Shown: piece after piece, positions 55,069-64,000 of the stretch
Layout: every line of letters begins with the position of its first letter
Numbering within the stretch: position 1 is the stretch's first letter
Origin: Teredinibacter turnerae
Lineage (GTDB): Bacteria > Pseudomonadota > Gammaproteobacteria > Pseudomonadales > Cellvibrionaceae
NCBI RefSeq assembly: GCF_037935975.1
Contig: NZ_CP149817.1
Coordinates: 1,860,001-1,924,000 of the forward strand
Direction: 5' to 3'
Length of the DNA stretch: 64,000 bases
Position numbers and translations under genes: made by a program
The notes under the pieces: model-generated
What the model saw: only the letters and a program-made list of their open reading frames with translations
Told to the model about the DNA's origin: nothing
The model's database searches: none

Positions 55069-57756
55069 TTATGCGGCCGGTACAAGTGCTGTTTTAGCCA
55101 CACACCGGGCATCTTCCTGATGTCGGATGCGCAACGCACGCACCACTGCGGGCGCGTATTCAGCTTTGTTTTGGATGGCGCTTTCCAGAGCGTTAACCGA
55201 ACTCGCCCGGCAGCCGACGGGGATAAACTTCTCGGCCAGCTTGCTTAAAAATATCGCTTCACGCTGCTCAGAAATCGCTGGCAGTGCGGCCAGAATATCA
55301 GTACCTGTCTCGGCCAACATTGCCCGCTGTTTGCCCGGGTAGAGATTCTCCCAGACCGCGCGCATTTCACTGAGAGTCACCGTCGAGTCGGGGTCAAGCA
55401 AGGCTTCTACCCAGGGCTTTTTGGCGCTTGTCGTCGGTGCAATCGCACGAGCGAGCAGAGAAGCCTGGCGCCCGGTTTCGGATGTGTCTCTTTCCAGCTC
55501 GGTATCTATGAGCGCTTGATAGCCTTTCACGTTATAGCGGCTGAGTTGCTGGATCGCTTGCCAGCGCAGCCATTGGATTGTCTGCGCACCACGCGCCGGC
55601 GGTTTGGCCGCGATTAGATTTTTTAACGCGTCCAGTCGCGCGCCGGTGTGGGTGGTGACGGTAACCAGTTCAAACAGTGCACGTCGGCGGAGTGACTCTT
55701 CAGGTGCTGCGTTAAATTGGCGCCATGCGACGTTCTCCAACGCTGCCAGCGCTGCTCGGGAGGCGTCCGATGGTGGCATCGCCTCCAGATCGTTAAACGC
55801 ATGGGTAGCGGGTTCCATTAAAAAGGTCAGATTCTCGAAGCTGGTCTCGGCGGGAAGATTGGCGACCAGAAAATTGACATAATCCGTGAGCGGCAGGCGA
55901 AGGCTGTTGACCATGTCACCCAGTATCTGCCAGATGGCGCTGCGCATATGTTCATCACTGAAGCCCCCGATGCCTGTTTGCATGAGGGTCGCCATGGAGG
56001 TTTCGTCCAGGGCCAGCTTGACGTAACCCCACTCCTCGTAATTGGCGTATACAAAGTCCGGGCAGCCAACGGGCTCGGCTGTCAGATCTACCGCTGTGCT
56101 TGCACCCTCGTAAACAACGGGTAAGGTGTGGATCAGTTTTAATGTGCCATTGGCCTGGGTGTCGAACAGCCCCAGCTGCACCTTTTGGGTACGAAGTTGT
56201 GGCCACTGTGGTGGCGCCGTTTGCAGTAGGCTGAGCGAAACGAGTTTGCCTTCATCACACTCAAACGTTGGTTCAATGGTGTTTACTCCAGGTGTGTACA
56301 GCCATTGGACGGTCCAGGTCGACATATCGAGCCCGGTTTTTTCTGCGATTGCATCGGTAAAGTCAGTAAGCTGAGTATTGCTGTATTGGTTTTTCGCAAT
56401 GTAATACGCAATGGCTTCGCGAAACTTCTCACTACCGGCAAGGTGGGTAAGCTGTTTCAGCACAGCGGCACCTTTGGCGTAGGATATTTCATCGATCAGA
56501 CCGAACACTTCCCCAGGGTGAGATACCGCCATGTCGATAGGGTGTGTGGTCACGAGCTGGTCGGCGTAGTAGCCGCGATTTTTGAAGCTGAGAAAGGCGA
56601 GCGCCGCGTCGCCGTACTGGGGATTGGCCTCCATCGCTTTGTTGGCCATCAGGGTGGCGAAACTCTCGTTCAGCCAGAGTCCGTTCCACCAATCCATGGT
56701 GACCACGTTGCCGAACCACATGTGTGCCATTTCGTGAGCGATGACACTGGCCAGGCGAAATTTGTCCTGCGGCGAGGGATCGGCATCTGAGCCGAAGCGC
56801 TCTTCGCTGAAAGTCACTGCCCCCACGTTTTCCATCGCACCAAAATTGAAGTTGGGCACGATCAGCTGGTCGTATTTCTGGAACGGATAGGGGAAGTCGT
56901 AGTAAGCGTAAAAGAAAGCAAAGCTGTCGCGCGTAACCTGAAACCAGTACGTGGGGTCGATCTGGTTGGCGATTTCGCGCCGTGCAAACAAACGCAGTGG
57001 CACCAGAGCGTAGTCATCTTCCCAAACAGTATAGGGACCTGCATGCAGGGAAAATACGTAGGTTGGCAGCTTAGCCGAAGCGGGAAAGTGCCAGCGCCGG
57101 GCGTCTGGCAGGCTTTCGATTTCTGTTTCCCGGGTGGTGGTGATGACATTCCATTCTTTCGGAGCCGTCACCGTCAAGGATGCTTCTGCTTTCAGATTGG
57201 GCTGATCAAAAACCGGAGCAAATTTATTGGCTTCGTAAGGTTCGAATTGGGTGTAGAGGTAGTAGTTGCCGCTCTCAGGATCCTGATATTGGTTAAGCCC
57301 AGCGCCATCGGTGACATAGGGGCGGCGATAATCCACCACAACAGTGTTTCGCCCCAGCTTGAAATTGGCCGCCGGTAAGTTGATAAACCATTTTTCATAG
57401 GTCGACTTCAGCGGAGTGCCGTTCACCGTGATGGTATTGATGTCTCCTGCATAAAAATCCAGCGACACATCATCACCTTCTTTTACGAGATCAAAATCGA
57501 TTGTCGTAGTGCCATGAAACTGCTCACGGTCGGTTAGATCTATCGCAAAATGATAGACAATATTGTCTATCTGACGCTTGCGGAAAGACGCGTAGTTTTC
57601 ACTGATATACCGCTGTTGCTCGCGGACAACTGAGTCGCTGCTCGCAGTGTGGCTGTTATCGCTGGTCGTTTCCTTGTCGCAGCTGGAAAGGCCGGCACAT
57701 AAAGCCAGTGCAATTGCTGCCGTTGACGCAATCGAACGAATACGCAAATTAAGCAT
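55069..57756 (-). CDS. M1 family aminopeptidase (aminopeptidase N-like), lipoprotein
   Basis: 895 residues from ATG 57756; the longer open frame to 57918 lies over the YdiJ 3' end. The start MLNLRIRSIASTAAIALALC with lipobox AGLSSC predicts an acylated periplasmic or outer-membrane lipoprotein. Exopeptidase motif FGAMENVGAVTF near 323, zinc site HEMAHMWFGNVV near 350 with Glu in LNESFA 18 residues on, then the helical C-terminal ERAP1-like domain. Removes N-terminal residues from peptides. Cytosolic PepN is unrelated in location, so I leave the symbol blank. Confidence 0.9.
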   Translation of the reverse strand: MLNLRIRSIASTAAIALALCAGLSSCDKETTSDNSHTASSDSVVREQQRYISENYASFRKRQIDNIVYHFAIDLTDREQFHGTTTIDFDLVKEGDDVSLDFYAGDINTITVNGTPLKSTYEKWFINLPAANFKLGRNTVVVDYRRPYVTDGAGLNQYQDPESGNYYLYTQFEPYEANKFAPVFDQPNLKAEASLTVTAPKEWNVITTTRETEIESLPDARRWHFPASAKLPTYVFSLHAGPYTVWEDDYALVPLRLFARREIANQIDPTYWFQVTRDSFAFFYAYYDFPYPFQKYDQLIVPNFNFGAMENVGAVTFSEERFGSDADPSPQDKFRLASVIAHEMAHMWFGNVVTMDWWNGLWLNESFATLMANKAMEANPQYGDAALAFLSFKNRGYYADQLVTTHPIDMAVSHPGEVFGLIDEISYAKGAAVLKQLTHLAGSEKFREAIAYYIAKNQYSNTQLTDFTDAIAEKTGLDMSTWTVQWLYTPGVNTIEPTFECDEGKLVSLSLLQTAPPQWPQLRTQKVQLGLFDTQANGTLKLIHTLPVVYEGASTAVDLTAEPVGCPDFVYANYEEWGYVKLALDETSMATLMQTGIGGFSDEHMRSAIWQILGDMVNSLRLPLTDYVNFLVANLPAETSFENLTFLMEPATHAFNDLEAMPPSDASRAALAALENVAWRQFNAAPEESLRRRALFELVTVTTHTGARLDALKNLIAAKPPARGAQTIQWLRWQAIQQLSRYNVKGYQALIDTELERDTSETGRQASLLARAIAPTTSAKKPWVEALLDPDSTVTLSEMRAVWENLYPGKQRAMLAETGTDILAALPAISEQREAIFLSKLAEKFIPVGCRASSVNALESAIQNKAEYAPAVVRALRIRHQEDARCVAKTALVPAA

Positions 57757-57775
57757 CCTTGGAGACCCTGAAAAG

Positions 57776-60700
57776 TTAACGAGAAGAATCGATGTTTCGC
57801 GCGGCAAGCGATAACAGAGCTTGAAGCGGATGGCGAATCTGTTTCTGCGCTTCGCGTTTAACCTGGCTGCGACACGAGTAGCCCGTGGCCAGAAGTTCGT
57901 CTGCGTTGTGCGCGTCAACGGAATTATGCCAGCTTAACTGATAAATTTTGCGAGAGGTATCTCTATTGCGTGCTTCGTGTCCATAAGTACCGGACATACC
58001 ACAGCAACCTAGCGATTGGGTGTCGAGCTGTTGCCCAGCCGCAGCAAAAATTTCCGCCCACAGATCTCGCGCTTTGGTTGCGTGGGATTGCTCGATACAG
58101 TGCGGTAGCAAGGTAAACCGTTGACCGCCCCTGAACTGCACGTGTTTAAGCGCCTCAATATTATCCGCAAGCCACTCCTGAATAAGTTGTACCTGAGGTG
58201 CTTCAGTGCCCTCGGGCAAGAATTTTTTGTACTCCATGCGGTAGGTGTGGGTCATTGAGGGATCGACTCCCACCAGGGGCAGGCCCGCTTGGGCAATACT
58301 CTGCAGCATACGTGTATTGCGCTGGGCAACTCGCCGAAAACCGTTGAGAAAACCGTGCACATGTAACGGTTTGCCGTTCGCTTTATAGGGTGCGAGCAAG
58401 GGGGTGAAACCCATGGTGCGTATCAGTTCCGCCAAATCTTGTACCAGCGGTGCTTCGAAGTAGCTGGTGAATGCATCCTGCACAATCACCACGGTTTTTT
58501 GTCGCTGCTCTGTACTTAGCTTGTTAATCTGTCGAGCTGAGGCAATTGGAATATTGCGCAAACGATTTTTCGACAACAGGGGGCCATCGACAAAACCCAC
58601 CCATTTCTCCAACAGTGCTTTGGCCGGGCTCGCGCTCATGACGCCGTTATAAAGTGCAGGTACTTTGGCGCACCAGGGCAACACGAATTCCAAGGTGCCG
58701 ACAAGGTAGTCTTTTAGCGGTCTTAGATAGCGGGTGTGGTAGAGCGCAATAAACTTTGCGCGAAATTCAGGTACATCCACTTTGATCGGGCATTGGCTCG
58801 CGCAGGCCTTGCACGACAAACAGCCCGCCATGGCGTCGTACACCTGATGGGAAAAGTCGTCGTTGCGCTTTTTGTTCAGGCTTCGCAAAAGCTTGCCGGG
58901 CGCTCGCAACATGCTGCTGCTCTTTAGTGCCTGGTCAGGGTCGACCTGTTGGTCGGAGAGCATTTTTAACCAGCTGCGAACCAGCGATGCGCGGCCTTTG
59001 GGTGAGTGAATGCGGTCACGCGTACCCTTGTATGAGGGGCACATGGCGTCCGCCGGATTCCAGTTGTAGCAGGCGCCGTTGCCGTTGCAGTAGACCGCTT
59101 CCGAGAAACTGCGCCACGCCGCCTGACTCACTTGCCGGTCGTGCTGCCCGCGCGTCGGCACGCCATCGATTTCCAGCAGCTCTATCTCGGCGGATGGCGT
59201 GGCGATTTTTCCGGGGTTGAGCTGGTTGTGCGGGTCGAACGCCGCTTTAATTTTTTGCAGTTGCGGGTACAAAGCGCCGAAAAACTTGGGGGCATACTCT
59301 GAACGCACACCTTTGCCGTGCTCCCCCCACAGCAAGCCACCGTATTGATGACACAAATCGGCGATGCGGTCCGATATTTCCCACGCGATATCTTCCTGCT
59401 TTGGATCTTTCATATCCAACGCTGGACGCACATGCAGTACACCTGCGTCAACGTGACCAAACATGCCGTACTGCAATTGGTAGCTGTCGAGGATTTCTCG
59501 AAATTCCAAAATAAAATCAGCCAGATTCTCCGGTGGCACGGCCGTATCTTCCACAAATGGAATAGGGCGTGCTTCGCCCGGGGCGTTGCCGAGTAAACCC
59601 ACTGCGCGTTTGCGCATCGCCCATATTCGATTAACCGCGTCGCGGCCAAGGGCAATGGAATACCCGAGGCGGCCGCTCGGGGTAAACGTATCGGCGTTAA
59701 AATCGGTTGTATTTCCCTGGTGGGCAATACCCGTCTCGAGCAGCGCAGTTAAACCGTCGATTTTTTGCTGGAGACTGGCTTCATCTTCGGCGGTAAATTC
59801 CACTAAATTGATACCGCGCACAGCGTCAGTATTGTCTCCGGCAAAAAACTCTTCCACCTGGTGCCAGATAAAATCCTGCATTGCGAGGCCGAGCACTTTG
59901 GAGTCGATGGTTTCAACCGATGTGGGGTTGGCCCGCATCAACTCAGTCGCATCCCGTAGCGAGCTGTTAAAGTCGGCGTATTTCACCAGCACAAGCGCCG
60001 AGAGGCGTGGGATGGGTAACACATTCAGTTTGGCCTCGGCGATCAGGCCTAACGTACCCTCGCTGCCACACAGCACATTGTTGAGATTAAGGCGACCCTC
60101 TTGATCGTGGATATGGGCCAGATCGTAGCCAGTCATACAGCGGTTAAGCGGCGGAAAAACTTCGTCAATAAGCGCTTGGTTTGACACAAAGATATCGTTA
60201 ACCATCGCGTGTAATTGATCGCTGCGACTGTCGCCGGCCAAAACAGCGCTGCGCTCTTCGGGCTCCAGCGCACGCGTGCTGAGTATGGTGCCGTCAGCGA
60301 GAATTGTTTCGAGCTCCAGCACATGGTCACGGGTTTTGCCGTAGACACAGCTTCCCTGACCGGACGCATCTGTATTAATCATACCGCCGATAGTTGCGCG
60401 GTTACTGGTGGACAGGTCTGGTGCAAAAAACAGGTTAAATGGCTTGAGCGCGGCGTTGAGCTGGTCTTTAACGACCCCGGTTTGAACGCGCACCCAGCGC
60501 TCCTCGGCATTTATCTCCAGTACCTTGTTCATATGACGGGAGATATCCACCACCACACCATCGGTCAGGGATTGGCCGTTGGTGCCTGTGCCGCCGCCTC
60601 GCGGTGTGATTACCACGTCCTTAAACCTATCGTCACCGGCGAGCCTGGCGAGGGTTACGAGGTCATCTTTGCTGGTGGGGTAGACTACGCCCTGCGGTAA

Positions 60701-60850
60701 CACCTGATAGATGGAGTTGTCGGTAGATAAGGCGACACGATTGCTGAAATCGGAATTGATTTCCCCCTTAAAACCGCGCTGCGTGAGCTCTTGCAAAAAA
60801 GTCACGTAGAGTTGTTCAAGGTCGTGAAATGGGGCTAACTTGGGAATCAT
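57776..60850 (-). CDS. ydiJ: FAD-linked oxidase/Fe-S protein, YdiJ type (D-2-hydroxyacid dehydrogenase)
   Basis: 1024 residues, close to E. coli YdiJ. PCMH-type FAD domain: TPRGGGTGTNGQSLTDGVVV near 82 and NRATIGGMINTDASGQGS near 148; a C-terminal FAD-oxidase domain (GMFGHVDAGVLHVRPAL near 490); a 4Fe-4S motif CLSCKACASQCPIK near 683; and a CCG-type tail with LGCCGMSGTYG near 965. Oxidises a D-2-hydroxyacid; D-2-hydroxyglutarate has been proposed for YdiJ and D-lactate is the alternative. 19 bp before the peptidase gene on the same strand. Confidence 0.88.
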   Translation of the reverse strand: MIPKLAPFHDLEQLYVTFLQELTQRGFKGEINSDFSNRVALSTDNSIYQVLPQGVVYPTSKDDLVTLARLAGDDRFKDVVITPRGGGTGTNGQSLTDGVVVDISRHMNKVLEINAEERWVRVQTGVVKDQLNAALKPFNLFFAPDLSTSNRATIGGMINTDASGQGSCVYGKTRDHVLELETILADGTILSTRALEPEERSAVLAGDSRSDQLHAMVNDIFVSNQALIDEVFPPLNRCMTGYDLAHIHDQEGRLNLNNVLCGSEGTLGLIAEAKLNVLPIPRLSALVLVKYADFNSSLRDATELMRANPTSVETIDSKVLGLAMQDFIWHQVEEFFAGDNTDAVRGINLVEFTAEDEASLQQKIDGLTALLETGIAHQGNTTDFNADTFTPSGRLGYSIALGRDAVNRIWAMRKRAVGLLGNAPGEARPIPFVEDTAVPPENLADFILEFREILDSYQLQYGMFGHVDAGVLHVRPALDMKDPKQEDIAWEISDRIADLCHQYGGLLWGEHGKGVRSEYAPKFFGALYPQLQKIKAAFDPHNQLNPGKIATPSAEIELLEIDGVPTRGQHDRQVSQAAWRSFSEAVYCNGNGACYNWNPADAMCPSYKGTRDRIHSPKGRASLVRSWLKMLSDQQVDPDQALKSSSMLRAPGKLLRSLNKKRNDDFSHQVYDAMAGCLSCKACASQCPIKVDVPEFRAKFIALYHTRYLRPLKDYLVGTLEFVLPWCAKVPALYNGVMSASPAKALLEKWVGFVDGPLLSKNRLRNIPIASARQINKLSTEQRQKTVVIVQDAFTSYFEAPLVQDLAELIRTMGFTPLLAPYKANGKPLHVHGFLNGFRRVAQRNTRMLQSIAQAGLPLVGVDPSMTHTYRMEYKKFLPEGTEAPQVQLIQEWLADNIEALKHVQFRGGQRFTLLPHCIEQSHATKARDLWAEIFAAAGQQLDTQSLGCCGMSGTYGHEARNRDTSRKIYQLSWHNSVDAHNADELLATGYSCRSQVKREAQKQIRHPLQALLSLAARNIDSSR

Positions 60851-61078
60851 ATCGCTTGGCTACCAACTAGAGTTAGATGAATTAGGTGGGCGTGGTCACG
60901 CAGTTACGGTCAACAACTTATACGCGCTGGCAATCGCCACGAGATTTGTCGACCTGTGCCTGAACTATAGTAATAGGTACAGATGTAGGCACAGCGCAGG
61001 ATTAAGGGTTCGACTCGTCAACTCTGAGGCGCGCACTTAAACTGCGCTATTTTAATGACTTTTCTGGCGTCCATATAT

Positions 61079-61498
61079 ATGAACACGGTAGCTTTATTCA
61101 ACGACTCGTTCGAAAAATGCCTGCACGGTCGCTATAGCACGTTTTTTGAGCGTTTTTATCGCAATTTCGAGCAGCGGCAGCCCGAAGTGCGCCGTATGTT
61201 CCAAGGTACAGATGTTCAGCGCCGCTACGATATGTTCGAAGAGTCCATTTTAATTCTGGTGGATTACTCGGCCAACGGCACCGCCAGCGAAAATCTCGAG
61301 CGGCTTGCAGCCCTTCATACTCGCAAGGGGGCTACGCCAGAAATGTTCGATGAGTGGATGGATGCGCTGATCCAGACTCTGCGCGAAGTGGACCCCCAAT
61401 TTGACGATAACGCGGAATTTGCTTGGCGCGATATCTTGTCTACCGGCTTGGAGTACCTTAAAAACTCGGCCCGGGTCGCCATTCAAAAGAGAGGCTGA
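61079..61498 (+). CDS. Globin family protein
   Basis: 139 residues from ATG 61079, or 147 from ATG 61055; neither has a clear ribosome site. All-helical globin: FEKCLHGRYSTFFERFYRNF (A/B helix) near 10, distal region YDMFEESILILVDYS near 48, proximal His in LAALHTRKGATPEMFDEWMD near 80, and AWRDILSTGLEYL near 117. Lacks a reductase domain, so it binds O2/NO or works with a separate partner. Convergent with the MOSC gene with no spacer at all. Confidence 0.8.
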   Translation: MNTVALFNDSFEKCLHGRYSTFFERFYRNFEQRQPEVRRMFQGTDVQRRYDMFEESILILVDYSANGTASENLERLAALHTRKGATPEMFDEWMDALIQTLREVDPQFDDNAEFAWRDILSTGLEYLKNSARVAIQKRG

Positions 61499-62353
61499 TC
61501 ACTCCAGCAGCCAGGTCTCTCCCACCGAAATACGCGTTACAGCAGCTACAGAGTGTTCCTCCAGAATAGCGTTAACGCCAAATGCCGGAGCCTTGGGCTT
61601 GCCCGGCATGCTGTTCAGTTCGGCCAGTGTTTTGAATGGAACAGCATTGGCCAGCCGCTCGCCACGCGCAGGGTCCACTGTAATAATCGAGCAACGCTGA
61701 CAGTGATCCACCAGTGCTAACCGCGCTCCGGTAACTGGGTGGCGCAGGCTGGAATAATGATGCTCCGCAAACGCGTCGACACCTGTCACTACAATATTAG
61801 GGCGGAAATGTCGCATGTTCACCGGTGAGCAATCTTGTTCTGCAAGTTTCGCGTTAAGCGCTGTCAGTGAATCAGTATTTGCGATCAGGTAGGGTGCCGC
61901 ATCCGCAAACATTGTGCTGTGGGTGCCAAAGCGATCCGGCTGGCCGGGCGAGCGGGTTCCGTCCCGGAAGCGCGCGAGACGCAGGGGTTCCGCTGCGCCA
62001 ATGGCTTCTGTTATCCATTGATTGGTTTCATCATCTGCCAATAAAGCTTCTGCTGTGTCCGCCCACACCTTGGTCGTGACGGGTTGCGCTGTTGCCTGCA
62101 GTGGCTTGGTTGTGCGACCGAGCACCCGGTTGTCATTACGCAACTCGAGCAACACGCCGTCTGTTGTCGATACAGGGTATATGCATGCCATGCGCGGATA
62201 TTTACGCTGGCTGATAAAAACGCCCTTGGCATCGATGACCATCCATTCGCGATCGCCCGGTGCCCCGGTATTCATGAGTTCTGTACTGTTAACCTCTAGG
62301 CCGCCACAGGACTTAACCGGGTAGGTGTATAGCGCATTAATGATCACTTCCAT
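61499..62353 (-). CDS. MOSC domain protein (YcbX-like)
   Basis: 284 residues from ATG 62353; the open frame to 62509 lies over the DUF1244 gene. N-terminal beta-barrel IINALYTYPVKSCGGLEVN and VIDAKGVFISQRKYPRMA, then the MOSC domain with MRHFRPNIVVTGVDAFAEH near 190 and molybdenum-ligand Cys in DHCQRCSIITVDP near 225. Such proteins use Moco to reduce N-hydroxylated compounds. No ferredoxin domain at the C-terminus, unlike E. coli YcbX as I recall. Confidence 0.87.
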   Translation of the reverse strand: MEVIINALYTYPVKSCGGLEVNSTELMNTGAPGDREWMVIDAKGVFISQRKYPRMACIYPVSTTDGVLLELRNDNRVLGRTTKPLQATAQPVTTKVWADTAEALLADDETNQWITEAIGAAEPLRLARFRDGTRSPGQPDRFGTHSTMFADAAPYLIANTDSLTALNAKLAEQDCSPVNMRHFRPNIVVTGVDAFAEHHYSSLRHPVTGARLALVDHCQRCSIITVDPARGERLANAVPFKTLAELNSMPGKPKAPAFGVNAILEEHSVAAVTRISVGETWLLE

Positions 62354-62408
62354 GGTTTTCAACCTTTTAATAAGCCAATGTTTCTGTCGGGAGAAGATGT
62401 GGCGCTTG

Positions 62409-62690
62409 CTACTTTTTCTCGAATGCAGCCAATTGTTCTGGCGTGGCCGGGGTTTGGTAGCGCGCCTTCCATTCGCTGTATGGCATGCCGTACACGATTT
62501 CACGGGCATTTTCGTAGTCGACCTCGTGCCCGCGCTCCCGGGCTTCTGCCGAATACCACTTAGCCAGGCAATTGCGACAAAAACCCGCCAGGTTCATTAA
62601 GTCAATATTTTGGGCATCTTTTCTCTCGTCCAGGTGGGCAAGCAGCTTACGGAATACTGCGGCTTCTATTTCTGTTTTGGTCGTTTCCAT
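62409..62690 (-). CDS. DUF1244 family protein
   Basis: 93 residues, GGAGAAAG before the ATG. Matches DUF1244: FRKLLAHLDERKDAQNIDLM near 13, NLAGFCRNCLAKWYSAEA near 33 with a Cys pair, and EIVYGMPYSEWKARYQ near 63. Function unknown; the CRNC motif could bind metal. Lies 55 bp upstream of the MOSC gene and probably shares its transcript. Confidence 0.9.
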   Translation of the reverse strand: METTKTEIEAAVFRKLLAHLDERKDAQNIDLMNLAGFCRNCLAKWYSAEARERGHEVDYENAREIVYGMPYSEWKARYQTPATPEQLAAFEKK

Positions 62691-63054
62691 AACACTTTCT
62701 CCAAATGGATATTGGGGCTGATTTGGCCAAGTTTAACATTAAATTCGCCTCGCTCTAGATAATAGAGTGATCCTAATTGGTGCATTATCAGGTTGTAAAT
62801 TATGCTTGTGTCGATATTTTTTATCGGTACGCTAGTTTTCTGCGCTTTATAAAAGTGCTCTATTGCTCTTATATGGTGCCTTTTGTGGATTTTTTTTATG
62901 CCTGCTAATTGAGCAGGTATCGTTCAGGTGTCTTTAACCTATTGATTTTGAAGAATAAAAAAATTTTTATACAACAATTTTGACGATGGCTTTGATTTTG
63001 CTCTGCTAGGGCAAGGCTATCGGCGGGGCTCTCCTCCCTCCTGCGAAGTCTCTG
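62691..63054. other. 364-bp AT-rich spacer upstream of cobA
   Basis: No credible ORF. Noticeably richer in A/T than the flanking genes, with long T- and A-runs (62810-62825, 62887-62900, 62951-62972) and a short hairpin CGATATTTTTTATCG near 62812-62826. Presumably holds promoters for DUF1244 and cobA; I recognise no specific operator or riboswitch. Confidence 0.4.
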
Positions 63055-63882
63055 GTGCAAAAACTAACAACGGTAACGAGCGCTATGCACGTGAACGACA
63101 ACAACAAAACAAAATTACATCCCGGCAAAGTTTGGTTGGTGGGCGCTGGCCCTGGTGACCCTGATCTGCTGACAGTGAAGGCGTTGCGCGTGTTGCAGCA
63201 GGCCGACCTTATTCTGTTTGACAACCTGGTCAGTGACGCCATCAGGGCGCTGTTCCCTAAATCGGTTCCTGCGTTCTATGTCGGAAAAGTCAAAGACAAT
63301 CACAGTATCGCCCAGCAAGACCTGAATGCGCTGCTGGTTAAAAAGGCGCGTCAGGGCCTGAATATCGTACGCATAAAGGGAGGTGACCCTTTTGTGTTTG
63401 GCCGTGGCGGAGAAGAATTACTGACGCTGGTGCAGGCGGGCATTGATGCTGAAGTGGTTCCAGGCGTGACGTCAGCATCAGGTTGTACAACCGCGGCAGG
63501 CATTCCTTTGACCCATCGCGGGCTGTCGCAAGGCTGTACCTTTGTGACTGCTCACGGGGAAACAGAGCTTACGCTCAACTGGGCGTCGCTGGCAGGTTTG
63601 CAGCACACGCTGGTGTTTTACATGGGTGTGAGTCGGTGCGGCATGATCGCAGAAAAGCTACTGAGCCATGGCTTGCCCCCCGAGACCCCTGTTGCTCTCA
63701 TCGAAAACGGCTGTCGGCCAGAGCAGCGCGACATTATCGGTTCGCTGCACGAGCTGCCGACGTTGGTTCAGACCTACCGGGTCCAGTCGCCGGCCCTGAT
63801 CGTGGTGGGTGATGTGGTGCAGTTGGCGGGTCAGTTGCGTTCAGGGGTAGAGCTGGATCTGCTGAATCAGAGTTGCGCCTAG
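63055..63882 (+). CDS. cobA: Uroporphyrinogen-III C-methyltransferase
   Basis: 275 residues from GTG 63055, or 265 from ATG 63085; the ribosome sites are weak for both. Single-domain SUMT: VGAGPGDPDLLTVKALRVLQ near 29, VRIKGGDPFVFGRGGEE near 103, and VTSASGCTTAAGIPLTHRG near 138. Methylates uroporphyrinogen III with SAM to precorrin-2, the branch to sirohaem and cobalamin. Lacks the CysG oxidase/chelatase domain, so it is the stand-alone form often next to nitrite-reductase genes, which would lie beyond the window. Confidence 0.92.
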   Translation: MQKLTTVTSAMHVNDNNKTKLHPGKVWLVGAGPGDPDLLTVKALRVLQQADLILFDNLVSDAIRALFPKSVPAFYVGKVKDNHSIAQQDLNALLVKKARQGLNIVRIKGGDPFVFGRGGEELLTLVQAGIDAEVVPGVTSASGCTTAAGIPLTHRGLSQGCTFVTAHGETELTLNWASLAGLQHTLVFYMGVSRCGMIAEKLLSHGLPPETPVALIENGCRPEQRDIIGSLHELPTLVQTYRVQSPALIVVGDVVQLAGQLRSGVELDLLNQSCA

Positions 63883-64000
63883 CAAAAGGTAGCGCGCTTA
63901 TTCGATTGCAATCGATCCGCACGCAATGTTCAAACCGCGTCTTAAATCCGTGAACCACGCGCTGGGCGTCTCCGGTTGGTCACTTATTCGCGTTGCAATT

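Noticed and set aside
54852-55139. 95-codon minus-strand ORF through the 15-bp repeat
   Set aside because: Its first part is antisense/out-of-frame within the peptidase 3' end, it crosses the strong terminator, and the rest is only the tandem repeat. Reported as a repeat, not a gene.

Overview
This 64 kb stretch is an ordinary, densely packed chromosomal region of a gammaproteobacterium. There is no insertion sequence, integrase, phage gene or CRISPR array. Base composition is moderate (by eye slightly above half G+C). Gene order repeatedly follows Pseudomonas: purM - DUF2066 - hda - DUF2069 - wrbA - arsC - yihY; rnt - pyrC - motY - argG; ccoNOQP followed by ccoGHIS; and metG - rnfABCDGE beside apbC and dcd. 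MotY (Na+-driven polar flagella), Rnf and a PEP-CTERM-like surface protein suggest a marine relative of Pseudomonas. I would guess Cellvibrionaceae (Teredinibacter/Saccharophagus type), but that is inference and rests on no search.

Layout: 0-10.6 kb holds the 5' end of purM (cut by the window edge), DUF2066, hda, then a minus-strand run sppA, DUF2069, wrbA, arsC, followed by yihY, a CheY-like regulator, avtA, rnt and pyrC. 10.8-13.9 kb holds motY, a fetB-like permease without its ATPase, and argG. 13.9-22.9 kb is the complete cbb3 oxidase module: structural genes ccoNOQP behind a textbook Anr/FNR box with a perfect -10, then the assembly genes ccoG, ccoH/fixH, ccoI, ccoS and a SafE/TauE-like membrane protein. 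22.9-27.6 kb is the most accessory-looking part: yajL, a choice-of-anchor-A protein with a PEP-CTERM-like tail, an overlapping trio (ECF sigma factor, zinc-finger anti-sigma factor, YbjQ protein), tRNA-Pro(CGG), and a LysM plus lysozyme-like protein divergent from a small unknown ORF. 27.6-31 kb holds gloA, a fused PabA-PabB and an orphan ParA-like ATPase.

30.9-38.9 kb is metG-rnfABCDGE on the minus strand. 39-44.3 kb holds apbC/mrp, dcd, can, sbcB and pyrB. 44.5-50.3 kb holds an EF-hand protein, a REC-GGDEF-REC diguanylate cyclase whose second receiver lacks its Asp, an acyltransferase overlapping dinG, and yqcC. 50.3-64 kb holds argS, an enoyl-CoA hydratase/SDR pair, purU, a 15-bp tandem repeat, an M1 aminopeptidase, a YdiJ-type FAD/Fe-S dehydrogenase, a globin, a MOSC protein, DUF1244 and cobA.

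The genes mostly serve housekeeping: pyrimidine synthesis (pyrB, pyrC, dcd), purine and one-carbon metabolism (purM, purU, pabAB), translation (metG, argS, tRNA-Pro), DNA maintenance (hda, sbcB, dinG) and membrane redox (Rnf, cbb3). No unmistakably new system is visible. The best candidates for a second look are the sigma/anti-sigma/YbjQ unit beside the PEP-CTERM-like protein and the LysM-lysozyme/small-ORF divergent pair.
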